DNA of 64,000 nucleotides from Mesorhizobium huakuii (GCF_014189455.1 NZ_CP050296.1:6878001-6942000), one strand, 5' to 3'. Positions 8,455 through 28,587 are shown, counted from the first letter of the stretch. Numbers and translations are program-made. Notes: generated by a model not told the origin, from the sequence alone.

Positions 8455-8640
8455 ATGGCCGATAACAGACCGTCTGCCCCAGCAGTAGAAATCAGCCAAT
8501 CCTTAGGCGAGTGGGTTGTTAGGGTCGTAACAACGGACGGCAACAGCTATTCCAGAGCCTTCGAACGTGAGCCAGATGCCATCGCTTTCGCTGAAGATCA
8601 GCGTTTGCGTCTGGGATTGCAACCTCCGACGCACGACTAG
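8455..8640 (+). CDS. Small hypothetical protein
   Basis: The product has 61 residues (MADNRPSAPAVEISQSLGEW, ending RLRLGLQPPTHD). GCAGGGGC precedes the ATG. The pattern of alternating strands followed by an acidic helix (DAIAFAEDQRLRLG) recalls small DUF2188-like or orphan rhizobial proteins, but no family can be claimed. It converges on the gene at 8664. Confidence 0.5.
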   Translation: MADNRPSAPAVEISQSLGEWVVRVVTTDGNSYSRAFEREPDAIAFAEDQRLRLGLQPPTHD

Positions 8641-8663
8641 TCGTGCGGAACTGGCACCTCGCC

Positions 8664-8855
8664 TTAGGCCTTTGTCTTCCTGGGCTGGCCAGGAGCCAGG
8701 AAGCCATCCCTTATCAGGTCCAACGCGTCGAGCGCGTCTTCATCCAACAAGTTTGTCAAGGGCACTCCGCCCACGCGCACAACCTTGCTGTTGTCTATGT
8801 CGTAGACCTCCCAGAGCCCATCCATGACTCTTCGGATTGTGTGCCGTCGCTCCAT
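8664..8855 (-). CDS. Small hypothetical protein
   Basis: The product has 63 residues with composition typical of a folded protein: MDGLWEVYDIDNSKVVRVGG, then an acidic helix DEDALDALDLI. The upstream ribosome site is weak (AGAAATCCCTT). No family is recognised. It is convergent with the 8455 gene. Confidence 0.45.
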   Translation of the reverse strand: MERRHTIRRVMDGLWEVYDIDNSKVVRVGGVPLTNLLDEDALDALDLIRDGFLAPGQPRKTKA

Positions 8856-8977
8856 AAGGGATTTCTAATAAACGAGTCACCGAAGCTCCAGCAAGAAAAC
8901 TCGATCCAAAGAGTTAACGGTGGAAAACCATGATCGCTTTGGCGACAAGGCTTAACTGGCCGGCTAAGCCGCCTGTG

Positions 8978-9391
8978 TCAGTCGTCACCGCCGCCGCCAC
9001 CACCCTCGCCGCCACCGCCACCGCTACCACCACCCTCGCCACCACCACCACCACCGCTGCCACCGCCCTCGCCACCCGCATGCTCACCGCTCTGGTGCTC
9101 ACCTCTCTGGTGGTCACCGCTGTCATCACCGGATTTCTCACCCTGGTCGTCACCACTCTTTTGCTGGCCGGCGGTGGCGCTATCGTCACCATGGTGGCCA
9201 TTGCTGGCTTCGGTTTCGACCGCATCATCATCGTTCTGGTCGCCGGCGGTGACACCCTGACCATCATCATTTGGCGCGTTGACGGTCGCTGCACCACCGT
9301 GATCGGAGACCTGGCTTGCGAAGGCATTAGCTGCCGTGAAAATGCCCAGCGCACCGACAGAAGTCGCTAACAGCAAGGGGAGCTTTTTCAT
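8978..9391 (-). CDS. Secreted acidic, Gly-rich repeat protein
   Basis: ATG 9391 has a good ribosome site (GGAGAAAACG). The 137-residue product has a Sec signal peptide (MKKLPLLLATSVGALGIFTA, cleavage near ANAFA-SQ). A mature region rich in Asp, Gln, His and Ser follows, and the last 40 residues are almost entirely Gly/Glu/Ser runs (GGEGGGSGGGGGG). It is probably disordered and exported. The Gly tract makes misleading Thr/Val-rich frames on both strands. The DNA repeat encoding it is prone to length change. Function is unknown. Confidence 0.65.
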   Translation of the reverse strand: MKKLPLLLATSVGALGIFTAANAFASQVSDHGGAATVNAPNDDGQGVTAGDQNDDDAVETEASNGHHGDDSATAGQQKSGDDQGEKSGDDSGDHQRGEHQSGEHAGGEGGGSGGGGGGEGGGSGGGGGEGGGGGGDD

Positions 9392-9743
9392 CGTTTTCTC
9401 CAATGTCGGCTTGCCAGCCACAGTGACTGATCCCGGCATTATCGTTTCGGGCACATTACGGCGCGATTAAACGCAAAGGAGAAATTTTAGCAGTTGCTAA
9501 TTTTATGGCCGAGACTTTAAGAGACCTCTGATGCATGGACTCAGCCTTAAAATGTAAGCATTCTGGCGAGCGCAAAGAACATATTGCGCAACGGCCAACC
9601 GCTCGTCCGGTTTCTTCTACTGGGCAGTTTCGCATCCGCGTCGAGCTTGTTGAAACGCGCTGTTAACATCGTTCGCGGGCGACAGGATGTAGGCATCAAC
9701 CCGAAGGTGTAAGTTCCACCCGCTCTCAGCCGTGGAGGCGGGA
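9392..9743. other. Intergenic gap, nothing recognised
   Basis: Between the divergent secreted-protein genes lie 352 bases with an AT-rich centre (AAGGAGAAATTTTAGCAGTT) that probably hold both promoters. No gene or strong hairpin is seen; the minus-strand frame at 9547-9855 lacks coding character. Confidence 0.4.
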
Positions 9744-9995
9744 ATGAACTTGCTGAAGACGTCGCTTTTGTGCACAGCCGTCGTCGGCCTAGTAGAACTA
9801 TCAGGCGCACGCGCTGAAGATAAGCCTGTTCCGCCAAACAGCGAAATAGCACCACTGCAGCCGCCAGTTCATTGCGAGGGGCAAAATTGCCTGCCTCCGG
9901 CCGAAGACCCAGTCCTCGACTGCAAGGGCCAGGATTGCAAGCCGGCTCCGGCGACCGACCAGATGCCAGGCCCGGAGATTGAAAAGGTCAAGTAG
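9744..9995 (+). CDS. Small secreted protein with CxGQxC repeats
   Basis: ATG 9744 is preceded by GGAGGCGGGA. The 83-residue product has a signal peptide (LLCTAVVGLVELSGARAE) and a Pro-rich mature part with two spaced motifs, HCEGQNC and DCKGQDC. The paired cysteines suggest disulphides in the periplasm or metal binding. I do not recognise a named family. Confidence 0.65.
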   Translation: MNLLKTSLLCTAVVGLVELSGARAEDKPVPPNSEIAPLQPPVHCEGQNCLPPAEDPVLDCKGQDCKPAPATDQMPGPEIEKVK

Positions 9996-10140
9996 ACGCA
10001 TCGGCCGCTGGCGATGAGCAATCGCAACCCTCCCAGGCGTGACCTCGTTGACGATCAAGGGACGTGCGACTCGGGCAACGCCTGTCCACGCAGCCAATCC
10101 CAGGTCCCCGCACATCAACGTCCCGAAGCCGGTCCTGCGT

Positions 10141-10383
10141 GGAGATTGCATACCATCCACGCCCCGCATCAAGCACGTGCTCGAATAGCTGGACGAGGCT
10201 CCCTGAAGCGATCGCCTCGCTTGCTAAAGTCAAGCTGCCCAGGGCCACGCCTTGGCCCCGCTCGGCGGCCGCGAGTGCCAGATCGCTGTCGCTGAAATTG
10301 GTTCCGTGCCAGGTGCCGTTTGGCTCGAAGCCGACGCCGCGCATCCAGTCCGCCCAGCCGGTCGGGCGCCCGCCCGCTACGGC
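10141..10383 (-). pseudogene. Remnant of a LysR-type regulator (effector domain only)
   Basis: The frame GRPTGWADWMRGVGFEPNG, followed by HGTNFSDSDLALAAAERGQG and SGSLVQLFEHVLDAGRGWY, is the C-terminal substrate-binding part of a GcvA-like LysR protein. No HTH domain lies upstream; the frame meets a stop just beyond 10383. Past about 10141 the usual C-terminal helix is lost. It is a decayed fragment, unlike the other broken genes here, whose missing parts are present in another frame. Confidence 0.7.
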
Positions 10384-10597
10384 ACCAGGCTTCCGCGATC
10401 ACACCATAGGCGCTGGCGGCACCGTATATTAGCGTGTGCTTGTGGCGGGCCCGTTTCCGCCTGGCCGGCGCCTCTACCCCAACACCCCCCGCCCAACTGA
10501 GCGCCGGCCATTTTCTTAGCACCAGGAAATTCTGGGAAGCTTTGAACCTAACTGAGCGTTTACCGCAGCAGCAGACAGAATGTAGAGGAAGAAGAAG

Positions 10598-10953
10598 GTG
10601 ACCCCCGAAAAACTGGCCGCAAAGAGTGATGTCGCTGAGCTGTTATTTTTGATGGGCTCAGAAAAGCGGCTGTTGATTTTGGTTCATTTGGTTGGGGGGA
10701 ATTGTCAGTTGGCGATCTCGCCAAGCGAGTTGGATTGAGCCAATCCGCTTTGTCGCAGCACCTTTACAAGCTGATGCGCCTGAAACTCGTAACTCCTCGA
10801 CGTCAGCGGCAGAACATCTTCTACTCGTGCAAATCCGAGGCTGCCCGCGAAATCCTCCATCTGTTGGATAGTCTTGCAGCGGCCGGCAACTTGCCCTCTT
10901 CGCGATTTGAGGATCATGCTGGCGAGACGGCGCGTCAATCAAAGGCGGCATGA
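10598..10953 (+). CDS. ArsR-family winged-helix regulator, frameshifted
   Basis: GTG 10598 follows GAGGAAGAAGAAG. The first frame reads TPEKLAAKSDVAELLFLMGS, then EKRLLILVHLVGG, and breaks at a G6 run (10694-10699). The second frame continues with the recognition helix (ELSVGDLAKRVGLSQSALSQ) and the wing (LVTPRRQRQNIFYSCKS). A seventh G restores a single protein of about 118 residues, normal for ArsR. No Cys pair typical of ArsR/SmtB metal sites is visible, so the inducer is unknown. It may be a stand-alone or redox-type member. Confidence 0.75.
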
Positions 10954-11062
10954 GGGTTTCCGGCTCAGCGCGCTGTGGGGACGTGTGCGCCATCGGCCTC
11001 GACATAACGGTTGGAATGGCGTTGACGATCAGAGGTCGCGCGACACAGCGGATAACGCCTGC

Positions 11063-11467
11063 CTAACCGCCGACCAGCGGCACGGTGACAGTGGTCGCGT
11101 AGTTGATCGGGAAGGTGTCGAGGTAAGGGAAGTCGACGACAAAGGCATAGGTGGCGGTCAGATGCGCCATGCGGAAGCCGCCGCTCGCCGGATCGATGGC
11201 GATCGTCACGTTCACATCCTTCAAACCCAAGGCCTGCAATTTCTGCGTGGCGATCGCTTGGATGTCGGCCTGGGTCAGCGTGTTCTGAAGCTGCAGCGAG
11301 CGTGACGATGTCTCCAGCGTATAGCGGACGCTGGAGACGGAGTTCATCGACCAGCCCAAGGCGAAGATCCCGAACAGCAATATGATGAGGAAGGGCGCGA
11401 TCAGCGCGAACTCCAACCCGGCCCCGCCCGATCGGTTCCGCCTGAACGCGCTAGCCCTACCGAACAC
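11063..11467 (-). CDS. TadE-like pilus assembly protein
   Basis: GTG 11467 is preceded by a near-perfect ribosome site (GGAGGTGATCC). The 134-residue product has the TadE pattern: a basic N-terminus, then a membrane helix starting with the conserved acidic residue ([20 protein letters not shown]), then a periplasmic domain. TadE-like pseudopilins are minor components of the Tad/Flp tight-adherence pilus. Its 5' end overlaps the upstream TadE/TadG-like gene by 11 bp, so the two are cotranscribed. Confidence 0.85.
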   Translation of the reverse strand: MFGRASAFRRNRSGGAGLEFALIAPFLIILLFGIFALGWSMNSVSSVRYTLETSSRSLQLQNTLTQADIQAIATQKLQALGLKDVNVTIAIDPASGGFRMAHLTATYAFVVDFPYLDTFPINYATTVTVPLVGG

Positions 11468-11897
11468 GGATCACCTCCAGGTGGCCGATGACGCTCGGAC
11501 CAGAAAAGACGCCGAAGCTGAAGGGCGGCGTCCAGGTGGCGGATGCCTGGATCTGGACATAGACCGATGGCACTTTTGGCCCGCTGCACAGGGTGGAGGC
11601 ATCGACCACGGTCGTCCCGCACATGTAGATCCGGCTTAGCGTGACCTGGCCGTCCGCCGGCCGCTTCTCCCAGCTCGAAATGGCAACCGCCTGCGTCGCC
11701 GTATCATTGCTCGAGCCTTCCATGATCAGATTGGCGGCGGTCTTCACGCCGGCACGCATCGACAGCGAGCTCGTCACATAGGACCAGCCGTCGATTATAC
11801 CGAGCAGCGCTACGCACAGGAAAGGCAGGACCATCGCGAACTCGACCGCGGCAACGCCTGAAGCGTCGCCAAGGTTCGGCTCTGGTCGGCGTTCCAT
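11457..11897 (-). CDS. TadE/TadF-like pilus assembly protein
   Basis: The 146-residue product opens with a short hydrophilic leader and the TadE membrane segment ([20 protein letters not shown]), where the Glu is the family signature. The periplasmic part contains two cysteines ([14 protein letters not shown]). It is the middle gene of a three-gene pilus operon: 6 bp after the TadG-like gene and overlapping the following TadE gene. The other tad genes (cpaABCEF, tadBC, flp) are not in this window. Confidence 0.85.
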   Translation of the reverse strand: MERRPEPNLGDASGVAAVEFAMVLPFLCVALLGIIDGWSYVTSSLSMRAGVKTAANLIMEGSSNDTATQAVAISSWEKRPADGQVTLSRIYMCGTTVVDASTLCSGPKVPSVYVQIQASATWTPPFSFGVFSGPSVIGHLEVIRVR

Positions 11898-11903
11898 GGG
11901 AAG

Positions 11904-13130
11904 CTACTCGACCAGTGCCACGGACTGCGTGGCCGGAATGTCTCGCATTCCGAGGCTCGTGCAATCCTGATTGATGGTTGAATTCCCTGACCATTGGATC
12001 GTATTGGCGACGACTTGGGTGCAGCCGTTGTTGCCCGAGAAGTTGCCGAGATAGCTGATCTGCTGTTTTGGGAAGTAGATGGCCCCAGTCAGCAGCGAGT
12101 CGGCTGTGCCGTTGAAAGTGCTGGATGCGCTGTTGCCGGTTCTGTCGCCATAGAACAGAACGCCTGAATAGGTGCCCGAAGTCGGCGCGCTGAGCTTCAC
12201 GGACGCGTTGCCGTTTATGCTGACCGTCGAACTGCCCGACATGAAGATCGTCACCCCGCTGCCGGTGATGGCAGCGTTGGCGTTTATCTTGAGATTGCCC
12301 TGGACGACGTAGACGCCGGGTGAGAGCGTGACATTGCCCTTTAGCGTCATGCCGCTGCAATAGGTGCCTGGACTCAGTGTGGCTTTGTTATCGTTCTGGC
12401 AGGGATTCGAGGCTGCCGGGGCCGGCAGGTCGGCAAATGGATCGGCGGCAGGCAGCGCATGAATTATCGGCGCCGCGCAGACGGTCGTAACGGGATTGCT
12501 GAGGGAAACGCCGCCCCCTGATATCAGGCAATCGGCCTGCAGGCCTGCCGAGCCCTGAAGCTTGACGGCGTCCGAGGCAATCGAATTGGCCATGACCGAG
12601 CAGCCGATGAGGGTCACGCTGGTGTTGCCGGAAAACAGCGCCGCCTGCGAAGCGGATGGGTCGAGCGCGAGCACGCAGGCTTTCGACGCGTTGGTGATGA
12701 GGGCGACCGCCCTCGCCTGTTCGGGAACCTGAGCTTGCGTGAAGATCGAGGTGAACATCCGGTCGAGCTTCTGGCCGACGATGACCTCGACCGCTTTCTT
12801 CGCCGTGTTCGGTCCAGACGCAGGCGGCGTGTTGACGACGATCGTGCCCGAGCCCAGCCCGTTCGTCGCTGCCGACTGTGTCGCGGCCGCGACGATCGTC
12901 GGCTTGTCGGAACCTGAGATCTGTTCGAGCGCGCCGGCATAGGCCGCGGCATCCGCCGTCGCCTGCAGCTTCAGGCTGTTGTAGTACCAGTAGGAGGTCT
13001 CCACACCGAAGCCGGCGGCGCCGACAACGATCGGCAGGCTGAGGGCGAAGATGGTGGCGACATTTGCACTTGTCCCCCGGCGTATACCGGTTGCCATGAG
13101 CCGAATTAGGGTGAAGCAATTCAAAGCCAT
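11904..13130 (-). CDS. TadG-like pilus protein
   Basis: The 408-residue product has an N-terminal membrane helix of the TadG/TadE type (NVATIFALSLPIVVGAAGFG, then VETSYWYYNSLKLQATADAA), a signature shared by Tad minor pilins. A long beta-rich extracytoplasmic region follows with Gly/Ser/Asn repeats and several cysteines. MALNCF (13130) and MATGIRR (13097) are both possible starts; neither has a strong ribosome site. It is the first gene of the pilus operon, next to the giant autotransporter, so the locus as a whole suggests surface adhesion. Confidence 0.85.
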   Translation of the reverse strand: MALNCFTLIRLMATGIRRGTSANVATIFALSLPIVVGAAGFGVETSYWYYNSLKLQATADAAAYAGALEQISGSDKPTIVAAATQSAATNGLGSGTIVVNTPPASGPNTAKKAVEVIVGQKLDRMFTSIFTQAQVPEQARAVALITNASKACVLALDPSASQAALFSGNTSVTLIGCSVMANSIASDAVKLQGSAGLQADCLISGGGVSLSNPVTTVCAAPIIHALPAADPFADLPAPAASNPCQNDNKATLSPGTYCSGMTLKGNVTLSPGVYVVQGNLKINANAAITGSGVTIFMSGSSTVSINGNASVKLSAPTSGTYSGVLFYGDRTGNSASSTFNGTADSLLTGAIYFPKQQISYLGNFSGNNGCTQVVANTIQWSGNSTINQDCTSLGMRDIPATQSVALVE

Positions 13131-13359
13131 AGCTTAAATTAGAAAGCACGCATATATGAAGGAACGGCTAAAAAGTTCCGTTCATTTTTTGAATTGGCTT
13201 CAAAACACCCGCCCGTTGGCTGACCGGTGCACGCAGACATCGCTGATGAACAAAACGCACCTCACATGAGCGCCAGCGAAGGCAAGCCTCGATGCCTCAG
13301 AGCTGCCGGCCCACGATAGGTGCGCCATGCACTGACTGGCGAGCGATCCGTGCCCTCGC

Positions 13360-24457
<11,098 letters not shown>

Positions 24458-24660
24458 CCCCTGACCCGCACCACCCCCGGCGCGAGATCTGCCCTTGCTA
24501 ATGCAACCTAACAGATTGCAATGGCAATAAGCGCTCCTAAGAATAGAGGTGATGTAAATTAGGTGCAGTGTTGCCGTTCAAGCACAGATCCCCATAGCTA
24601 TCGGCAAGCATTTACGCGCTATTGGAGTAAATAGCGTAGCGCAATAGACCAATGTTTGCT

Positions 24661-24960
24661 TCAGGCGGAAAGAACTGGAGCCGGCTCAGCAGCCAGCTCA
24701 GCCGAAAGCTCTCTTTGTACGGCCAGGAAAAACCTGCGCACCTCATCACTGGCTGTGGCTCTGTCCCTGCCCGACCCAACAACGAGGTCAAGCAATTCGG
24801 CTGCTTTAGCCCTCCAGAACGAGGCTGCAGGCTCGCCATGCAGATCGTAGAGCTTGGCTGCAACTTCCCTGACCAAGAATAGCTGACGGTCGATCGGGAA
24901 TGCACGGACTTTTTCTGGGGACATCTTCCAAACCATGAACTGACGCAACGAATCAACCAT
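24661..24960 (-). CDS. DUF6074-like small rhizobial protein
   Basis: The conserved core is FPIDRQLFLVREVAAKLYDL, then HGEPAASFWRAKAAELLDLV and EVRRFFLAVQREL. It matches the DUF6074 pattern (FPxxRRxxxVRxxA, xxxxYWxxxxxxLxxxLxxxG). The family is rhizobial, cytoplasmic and of unknown function. Starts at 24960, 24936 and 24924 are all possible and none has a convincing ribosome site; the frame is open to 25059. Confidence 0.6.
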   Translation of the reverse strand: MVDSLRQFMVWKMSPEKVRAFPIDRQLFLVREVAAKLYDLHGEPAASFWRAKAAELLDLVVGSGRDRATASDEVRRFFLAVQRELSAELAAEPAPVLSA

Positions 24961-25125
24961 TGCTGAGCAAGCAATGGCGTAGCCTCTGATGTGGAAACGG
25001 AAGCTTAACGCCGCAGTCGATGCGTAGTCATAGGACGAGATGCACGTGATGATCCGCAAACGAGATCCTCACGTTCATTCAAGCAGAATTGGTTGGGAAG
25101 CGGAGTGGTTATGGGGCGAACGGCC

Positions 25126-25422
25126 TCAAGCCTGCAGCGCCCTCGCCTCGCCGCCACGCTTGCGCGGCGCCATCATGTCGCTGGCCATCAGTCCGGTGAG
25201 GCGGCAGAACGCCATGAACGCACGGCAGGCATCCTCGGTCTTGACCACGTCAACCGTGGCGCCGAAGCAGGCGTTGAAGGCTTTTTGATACACCGGCCCC
25301 TGCCGGCGTGCCGGCCAGTCCTGAAGAAAATCCAGCGCCTGGTCGACGCTGTAAATCTCCTCGACGGGCAAGCCGGAGCCTTGCGCAATGCGCACCGGCA
25401 CCTCGAATTGCAATCTGTCCAT
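25126..25422 (-). CDS. DUF982 family protein
   Basis: ATG 25422 follows GGGAGACGCCTG. The 98-residue product shows the DUF982 order: a strand with VPVRIAQGSG, then YSVDQALDFLQDWPARRQGP, then a Cys-containing helix (AFNACFGATVDV) and AFMAFCRLTG. DUF982 proteins are numerous in Mesorhizobium and other rhizobia; their function is unknown. Confidence 0.75.
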   Translation of the reverse strand: MDRLQFEVPVRIAQGSGLPVEEIYSVDQALDFLQDWPARRQGPVYQKAFNACFGATVDVVKTEDACRAFMAFCRLTGLMASDMMAPRKRGGEARALQA

Positions 25423-25548
25423 CAGGCGTCTCCCGAACCGGCGTCGCCCAAGCAACGCCGTTCGTCGTCAAAAGTTGCTTTGACCGGCTAGTGCCACGCA
25501 AATGTGTCGTCACTGCGGAAACGGCCGTTCTTGTTGCAAACGGGCCAA

Positions 25549-25588
25549 GGAAAGTTCGCCGGCACCAGCTGGGCCGGCAGAACTTTCC
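25549..25588. repeat. Long stem-loop
   Basis: GGAAAGTTCGCCGGC (25549-25563) and GCCGGCAGAACTTTCC (25573-25588) pair over 15 bp with one bulge; the 9-nt loop is itself palindromic (CCAGCTGG). It lies just after the stop of the minus-strand gene at 25604 and has no U tract, so it may protect that mRNA's 3' end or act as a weak terminator. Confidence 0.55.
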
Positions 25589-25603
25589 AAGTTGGCGGCG
25601 CGA

Positions 25604-25843
25604 TTACTGGTTGGCCGGGTCGGTCTCCGCGTCGAAGGCCATGCGCACCACGGTCAGCAGAACATAGGCCGACGGCAAGGCGAACATCGCGCCAAGGACG
25701 AGCCCTCCGGTTCCCGACAGATAGAGCGTCTCGGCGATCGCCCAATAGACGGTTCCGATACAGATGAACGCCTGGACGGACAGAAAGGAAGCAGCCGAGG
25801 CCGCACGCGACAGGCTTTTGAATGTCTTGATACGTTGTTGCAT
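25604..25843 (-). CDS. Small two-helix inner-membrane protein
   Basis: From ATG 25843 the product has 79 residues with two hydrophobic helices (SVQAFICIGTVYWAIA and GLVLGAMFALPSAYVLLTVV) and an acidic tail. An alternative start MIA at 25852 adds three residues. No family is recognised. The longest frame, to 26032, has an implausible Arg-rich leader. Confidence 0.55.
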   Translation of the reverse strand: MQQRIKTFKSLSRAASAASFLSVQAFICIGTVYWAIAETLYLSGTGGLVLGAMFALPSAYVLLTVVRMAFDAETDPANQ

Positions 25844-25955
25844 TGCAATCATCCGGAAATGACGCGCTGCGCCACCCATGCGCGGCTGAAAAGCCGCCGC
25901 ACGGGTCGCGGCGCGAATGGCTTGAAACTGGAGGTGAAGTGCGGTCCTGGACCGC

Positions 25956-26372
25956 TCAGGCCAGCCTGGACGGCGGCGCACGCGGCTGGTTGGTGCTAGA
26001 GCTGGGAGCGGAGACCGCGCCAGAGCCGGCAACAGGCGCGGACGGGGAAGCCCGGTCTAGCCAAAGGAAAACAGCTTGCGGAACCGGCAGGGCCGGATGA
26101 CCGCCGGTGAACTTGGCCAGCACCGGCCGGGCGGTGCGAACCTCCAGTGCCTGCGCCTTGTTGGTGACGCGCAGCAGCGCCGCGACTTCGCCCGACCGTT
26201 CGACGCCAACGCTGGCACCGCCCTGTGCGGGGTCCGCGAAGGTGGGCACGTCGGGCCGGCCGAGGCACAGTATCGCCAGCAGCACCAGGCCCATCAGACA
26301 TGAGCAGGCTGCGGTCAGCGGCGCTTCAAGCGATCTGGCGCGCTTCAGGGCTGGACGCGATCTCCAAAACAT
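25956..26372 (-). CDS. Hypothetical membrane or secreted protein
   Basis: The product has 138 residues. A basic N-terminus (MFWRSRPALKRAR) precedes one hydrophobic helix (LTAACSCLMGLVLLAILCLG), and the rest is a polar, possibly periplasmic, region (FADPAQGGASVGVERSGEVA). GGGCGGGACG precedes ATG 26372. It is divergent from map. No family is recognised. Confidence 0.45.
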   Translation of the reverse strand: MFWRSRPALKRARSLEAPLTAACSCLMGLVLLAILCLGRPDVPTFADPAQGGASVGVERSGEVAALLRVTNKAQALEVRTARPVLAKFTGGHPALPVPQAVFLWLDRASPSAPVAGSGAVSAPSSSTNQPRAPPSRLA

Positions 26373-26567
26373 CGTCCCGCCCTAGCGCAGGCTGGCCGGA
26401 AAGGAAAGCAAACCATGTGAAAACCGACAAGAGACCGCCCTGGCGATACGAATATCCGGGCGGCTCGGGCTGCATCAGGCAGTTCTTCCTTGAACCTTTT
26501 GCCTCCAAGTGCCAAATCTGGTGGGATTTTCACGCCAGCACAGCGCCCACCCTTCTATACGGACAAA

Positions 26568-27395
26568 ATGGTCACCTATCTCGACGCCGCCACGGCCCCT
26601 CTCCGAAACACCGGCCAGATCCGCCTCTATGGCGAGGACGGTTTTGCCGGCATGCGCAAGGCATGCGACCTCACCGCGCGTTGCCTGGACGCGCTGGTGC
26701 CGATGGTCGCGCCCGGCGTCACCACGGACACCATCGACCGTTTCGTCTTCGAGTTCGGCATGGACCACGGCGCGCTGCCGGCGACGCTGAATTATCGCGG
26801 CTACACGAAATCGTCCTGCACCTCGATCAACCATGTCGTCTGTCACGGCATTCCAGACAACAAGCCGCTGAAGGATGGCGACATCGTCAACATCGACGTC
26901 ACCTACATCCTCGACGGCTGGCACGGCGATTCCTCGCGCATGTATCCGGTCGGCACGATCAAGCGCGCCGCCGAGCGGTTGCTCGAGGTCACCCATGAAT
27001 GCCTGATGCGCGGCATCGCCGCGGTCAGACCGGGTGCGCGCACCGGCGCCATCGGCGCCGCCATCCAGACCTATGCCGAGGCGGAGCGCTGCTCGGTGGT
27101 GCGCGACTTCTGCGGCCACGGCGTTGGCCAGCTGTTCCACGACGCCCCGAACATCCTGCACTATGGCAGCGCCAATGAAGGCGTCGAGATGCGGCCCGGC
27201 ATGATCTTCACCATCGAGCCGATGATCAATCTCGGCCGCCCGCATGTGAAGGTGCTGTCGGATGGCTGGACGGCGGTGACACGCGATCGCTCGCTGTCGG
27301 CGCAGTACGAACACACGATCGGCGTGACCGACACGGGCTGCGAGATTTTCACGCTCTCGCCCAACAACCTCGACCGGCCCGGCCTGCCGGCCTGA
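26568..27395 (+). CDS. map: Type I methionine aminopeptidase
   Basis: Removes the initiator Met from nascent proteins using a dinuclear metal centre. I chose ATG 26568 (MVTYLDA, 275 residues), in line with usual bacterial lengths; ATG 26490 adds 26 unlikely residues. The metal ligands are visible in order: Asp in NIDVT, Asp in DGWHGDSS, His in GHGVGQLFHDAP, Glu in FTIEPM and Glu in QYEHTIG. radC follows 45-60 bp downstream on the same strand. Confidence 0.95.
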   Translation: MVTYLDAATAPLRNTGQIRLYGEDGFAGMRKACDLTARCLDALVPMVAPGVTTDTIDRFVFEFGMDHGALPATLNYRGYTKSSCTSINHVVCHGIPDNKPLKDGDIVNIDVTYILDGWHGDSSRMYPVGTIKRAAERLLEVTHECLMRGIAAVRPGARTGAIGAAIQTYAEAERCSVVRDFCGHGVGQLFHDAPNILHYGSANEGVEMRPGMIFTIEPMINLGRPHVKVLSDGWTAVTRDRSLSAQYEHTIGVTDTGCEIFTLSPNNLDRPGLPA

Positions 27396-27440
27396 TGTTT
27401 TAATACGTCGGGCGACCGCTTTGCCCGACTGATTGGCTGG

Positions 27441-28214
27441 ATGCGGGGGCTGATGGTGACAACGGGCGACGACGACGAGCGGAGTTTCTTTGCCGAGGTG
27501 CCGGTTCGGCCCGCGGCGAAGGCCAGGCCGGCTCCAGCCGAAAAACCTGGATATCTCGGCCATCGCGACCGCTTGCGCGAGCGCTTTGCCTCGGCTGGCC
27601 CTGATGCCCTGCCCGATTATGAGCTTCTGGAGCTCTTGCTCTTCCGGCTGATCCCGCGCGCCGACACCAAGCCGGCCGCCAAGGCGCTGCTGGCGCGCTT
27701 CGGCACGCTGGCCGAAGTGCTCGGCGCGCCCATCAACCTGCTGCAGGAGGTCAAGGGCATCGGCCCGGCGGTGGCGCTCGACCTGAAAATCGTGGCGGCG
27801 ACAGCGCAGCGCATGGCGCATGGCGAAGTGCATGGCCGCGAGGTCCTTTCGTCCTGGACGCAGCTTCTCGCCTATTGCCGCTCGGCCATGGCCTTCGAAG
27901 CGCGCGAGCAGTTCCGCATCCTGTTCCTCGACAAGAAGAACACGCTGATCGCCGACGAGGTGCAGCAGACCGGCACTGTCGACCACACGCCCGTCTATCC
28001 CAGGGAAGTCGTCAAGCGGGCGCTCGAACTGTCGGCCACCGCGATCATCCTGGTGCACAACCATCCTTCGGGCGATCCGACGCCGTCGCGCGCGGACATC
28101 GAGATGACGAAAGAGATCATCGAAGCAGGCAGACGGCTGGGCATCGCCGTGCACGACCACATCATCATCGGGCGCAAGGGATACGCCAGCATGAAGGGTT
28201 TGTTGCTGATCTAG
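27441..28214 (+). CDS. radC: RadC family JAB/MPN-domain protein
   Basis: The N-terminal half has a helix-hairpin-helix ([15 protein letters not shown]). The C-terminal half is the JAMM/MPN metalloprotease-like fold with the full motif [14 protein letters not shown] near residues 195-208. The family was named for a supposed DNA-repair role that has not been confirmed in E. coli. The first ATG is 27441; ATG 27453 (MVTTGDDD), behind GCGGGGGCTG, is an equal candidate and shortens the protein to 253 residues. It follows map, an arrangement common in Rhizobiales. Confidence 0.92.
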   Translation: MRGLMVTTGDDDERSFFAEVPVRPAAKARPAPAEKPGYLGHRDRLRERFASAGPDALPDYELLELLLFRLIPRADTKPAAKALLARFGTLAEVLGAPINLLQEVKGIGPAVALDLKIVAATAQRMAHGEVHGREVLSSWTQLLAYCRSAMAFEAREQFRILFLDKKNTLIADEVQQTGTVDHTPVYPREVVKRALELSATAIILVHNHPSGDPTPSRADIEMTKEIIEAGRRLGIAVHDHIIIGRKGYASMKGLLLI

Positions 28215-28587
28215 GGCGACAACCAAAAAGGTGGCCCGCTCGTCTTCGCCGACAGGGAAGCAAGAGCGTTTCTCGCATGGCGCATACCGACCAGGTTTTG
28301 CTCATCGACTCCTGCATTGACTCCTGCATTCCAGCGCGTTTCTGACCAACCGCTCGACGACATTGGCGGCAGCTAGGACGATGGTCTGGCCGGCATGGGA
28401 CTTCAGTAGCACAGCGACCTTACGGCGTTTATTTTCATGAAATATCAAATAGTTATGCCACCTGCCATCATCGAGATCGCGCATTGCGACCGCATTTGTC
28501 TAAAGTTTACTCCGTACAATTAGGGGTTTCTCATATTACGCTTGCTCTAGCGGTGGGGCGGAGGCGGCGATTCCCCGAGGAGACACC
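28215..28587. other. Intergenic gap with a short tandem duplication
   Basis: There is no convincing gene. A 12-bp unit, GACTCCTGCATT, is duplicated head to tail at 28307-28330. An AT-rich patch (28430-28540) probably carries the promoter of the gene at 28588. The 60-codon minus-strand frame 28302-28484 runs through the duplication and has no clear ribosome site. Confidence 0.45.

Noticed and set aside
26475..28226. 583-residue minus-strand frame over map and radC
   Set aside because: It covers two well-supported plus-strand genes and has Arg/His/Asp-rich shadow composition.
28302..28484. 60-residue minus-strand ORF
   Set aside because: No ribosome site, its end runs through a tandem duplication, and no family is recognisable.
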